Assembly: GCA_030633185.1 (NCBI GenBank)
Contig: DAOVTG010000011.1
Coordinates: 1-24,010, forward strand
Source of the DNA: Deltaproteobacteria bacterium
GTDB lineage: Bacteria > Desulfobacterota > Anaeroferrophillalia > Anaeroferrophillales > Tharpellaceae
Reading direction: 5' to 3'
DNA length: 24,010 nucleotides
The notes under the pieces: generated by a model
Database searches by the model: none
Told to the model about the DNA's origin: nothing
What the model saw: only the letters and a program-made list of their open reading frames with translations
Made by a program: the position numbers and the translations under genes
Shown: positions 23,252 to 24,010 of the stretch, piece after piece
How the letters are laid out: each line of letters starts with the position of its first letter
Numbering within the stretch: position 1 is the stretch's first letter

Positions 23252-23932
23252 TTACGGTTGAGCACACATCTCTTCCATCTCCGCCAGGAAGATTGCCATC
23301 TTCTCCGCAGCTTTTGCGACTTGAGGCAGAACTGTTTTATAGTGATTCTCATATTCGGTTGTCAGATCATCATCGCCAATATCGGTTACTCCGCGTAAAA
23401 CTAGAGCCGGAACCCCCATTCTACGGGCCACCCGAACGATTGAGGCCCCCTCCCAATCAGCGGCCAGGGCTTGGTAACGATTAAAAAGCTCCTCTCTGAT
23501 CTCTACGGTATCGGCATTACGGTCAGCTGAAGCTAAGGGTCCTACTTTAAAATCAGAGAAACGTCGGGTTAACTCGGATAACAAAGAAGCATCACAATCA
23601 GTTATCGGTACGGCCTTATGTTGACTGGTAAAATCGTATTCAATCACCCTTGAGGCAAGCACCAGATCGCCGACCGAAAGCTTAGGATCCAAGGACCCGC
23701 AAGAGCCAAAATTCAAAATAAGATCCGCCTGAAAACGATCGATCAACATCTGGGTGGTAGCGGCAGCCATAACCTTACCAAGACCTGAAGTCGTGGCAAC
23801 GACCTCTTTGCCGGCAAAGCTGCGGCGGTAAAAATTACGCCCCGCAATCTTCTCTAAACGCCAATTACCAAGAGCTAACAGAGGTTGTAATTCATGTCGC
23901 AAAGCCGTTATCAGGGCAATATTTGAAAACAC
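23252..23932 (-). CDS. MTA/SAH nucleosidase-family protein
   Basis: The family cleaves the glycosidic bond of methylthioadenosine and S-adenosylhomocysteine, or of futalosine in some anaerobes. The 226-residue protein keeps the family layout: Glu14 in ITALRHELQPL (equivalent to the catalytic Glu12 of E. coli MTAN), the NFGSCGSLDPKLSVGDLV block (74-91), Glu161 in DWEGASIVRVA and Asp184 in VTDIGDDD. The base-contact region differs from E. coli, so MTAN, futalosine hydrolase and a generic nucleoside phosphorylase-like role all remain open. The start is a GTG at 23932 with GAGGA 7 nt upstream. It is followed by repeat-rich DNA and preceded by a hairpin (23959-24005). If it acts on S-adenosylhomocysteine it would feed the same methionine cycle as the DUF39 protein. 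Confidence 0.85.
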   Translation of the reverse strand: MFSNIALITALRHELQPLLALGNWRLEKIAGRNFYRRSFAGKEVVATTSGLGKVMAAATTQMLIDRFQADLILNFGSCGSLDPKLSVGDLVLASRVIEYDFTSQHKAVPITDCDASLLSELTRRFSDFKVGPLASADRNADTVEIREELFNRYQALAADWEGASIVRVARRMGVPALVLRGVTDIGDDDLTTEYENHYKTVLPQVAKAAEKMAIFLAEMEEMCAQP

Positions 23933-23958
23933 TTAAAAATCCTCAAACTGTCGGGATT

Positions 23959-24005
23959 GGGGTCATTGCTGGTACAAGGTGCGTCAGCACCCCAGCTTTG
24001 ACCCC
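23959..24005. repeat. Hairpin with GGGGTCA/TGACCCC ends upstream of the nucleosidase gene
   Basis: GGGGTCATTGCTGG (23959-23972) pairs with CCAGCTTTGACCCC (23992-24005), with an inner GGTGC-GTCA-GCACC stem. The outer seven bases equal those of copies A and B but the interior differs, so it is a shorter relative or a third type. It may continue past the window end. There is no T-run, so it is not a clear terminator. Confidence 0.7.
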
Positions 24006-24010
24006 GTTTA

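Overview
The window reads as a stretch of chromosome from a Gram-negative anaerobe, most likely a member of the Desulfobacterota (former Deltaproteobacteria) close to the Desulfuromonas/Geobacter group. The reasons are the gene order pyrR-pyrB-pyrC-carA-carB-greA next to lepA-lepB, a DUF39 (COG1900) homocysteine-biosynthesis protein typical of anaerobes, outer-membrane genes (LpxH-like, ExbB/ExbD/TonB), and a base composition that looks close to balanced. The taxonomic call is inference. Almost every gene lies on the minus strand, so transcription runs from high to low coordinates. The one exception is a metallophosphatase gene at 3810-4538.

In transcription order: (i) 23.9-21.0 kb holds an MTA/SAH-nucleosidase-like enzyme, a DegT-family sugar aminotransferase, a decayed phoH and ybeY. 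This part is rich in short palindromic repeats. (ii) 20.9-16.6 kb holds the DUF39 protein and a large secreted TPR protein. (iii) 16.6-14.1 kb holds exbB-exbD-tonB-ftsB behind a probable sigma70 promoter. The TPR protein has a TonB-box-like segment just after its signal peptide, so it may be the partner of this energising complex. (iv) 14.1-11.6 kb holds argS, with its own promoter and a leader hairpin, and a SPOR-domain membrane protein. (v) 11.3-0 kb is a close-packed run lepA-lepB-STAS-pyrR-pyrB-pyrC-carA, then carB and greA (cut by the window edge). It covers the first three steps of pyrimidine synthesis plus translation, secretion and transcription housekeeping genes. An LpxH-like gene sits on the opposite strand between carA and carB. 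It overlaps the carA 3' end by 44 bp and probably shares a divergent promoter with carB.

I do not see a new defence or secretion system. The most unusual content is the small repetitive DNA. There is a 144-bp MITE-like element with imperfect inverted ends and near-identical flanking direct repeats between carB and greA. There are also two related families of palindromic repeats, one with GGGGTCA...TGACCCC arms and one with GGGGACA...TGTCCCC arms. One copy supplies the last 11 codons and the stop of ybeY. The phoH gene next to it has lost both nucleotide-binding regions through two deletions. No transposase, CRISPR array, tRNA or rRNA gene was recognised.
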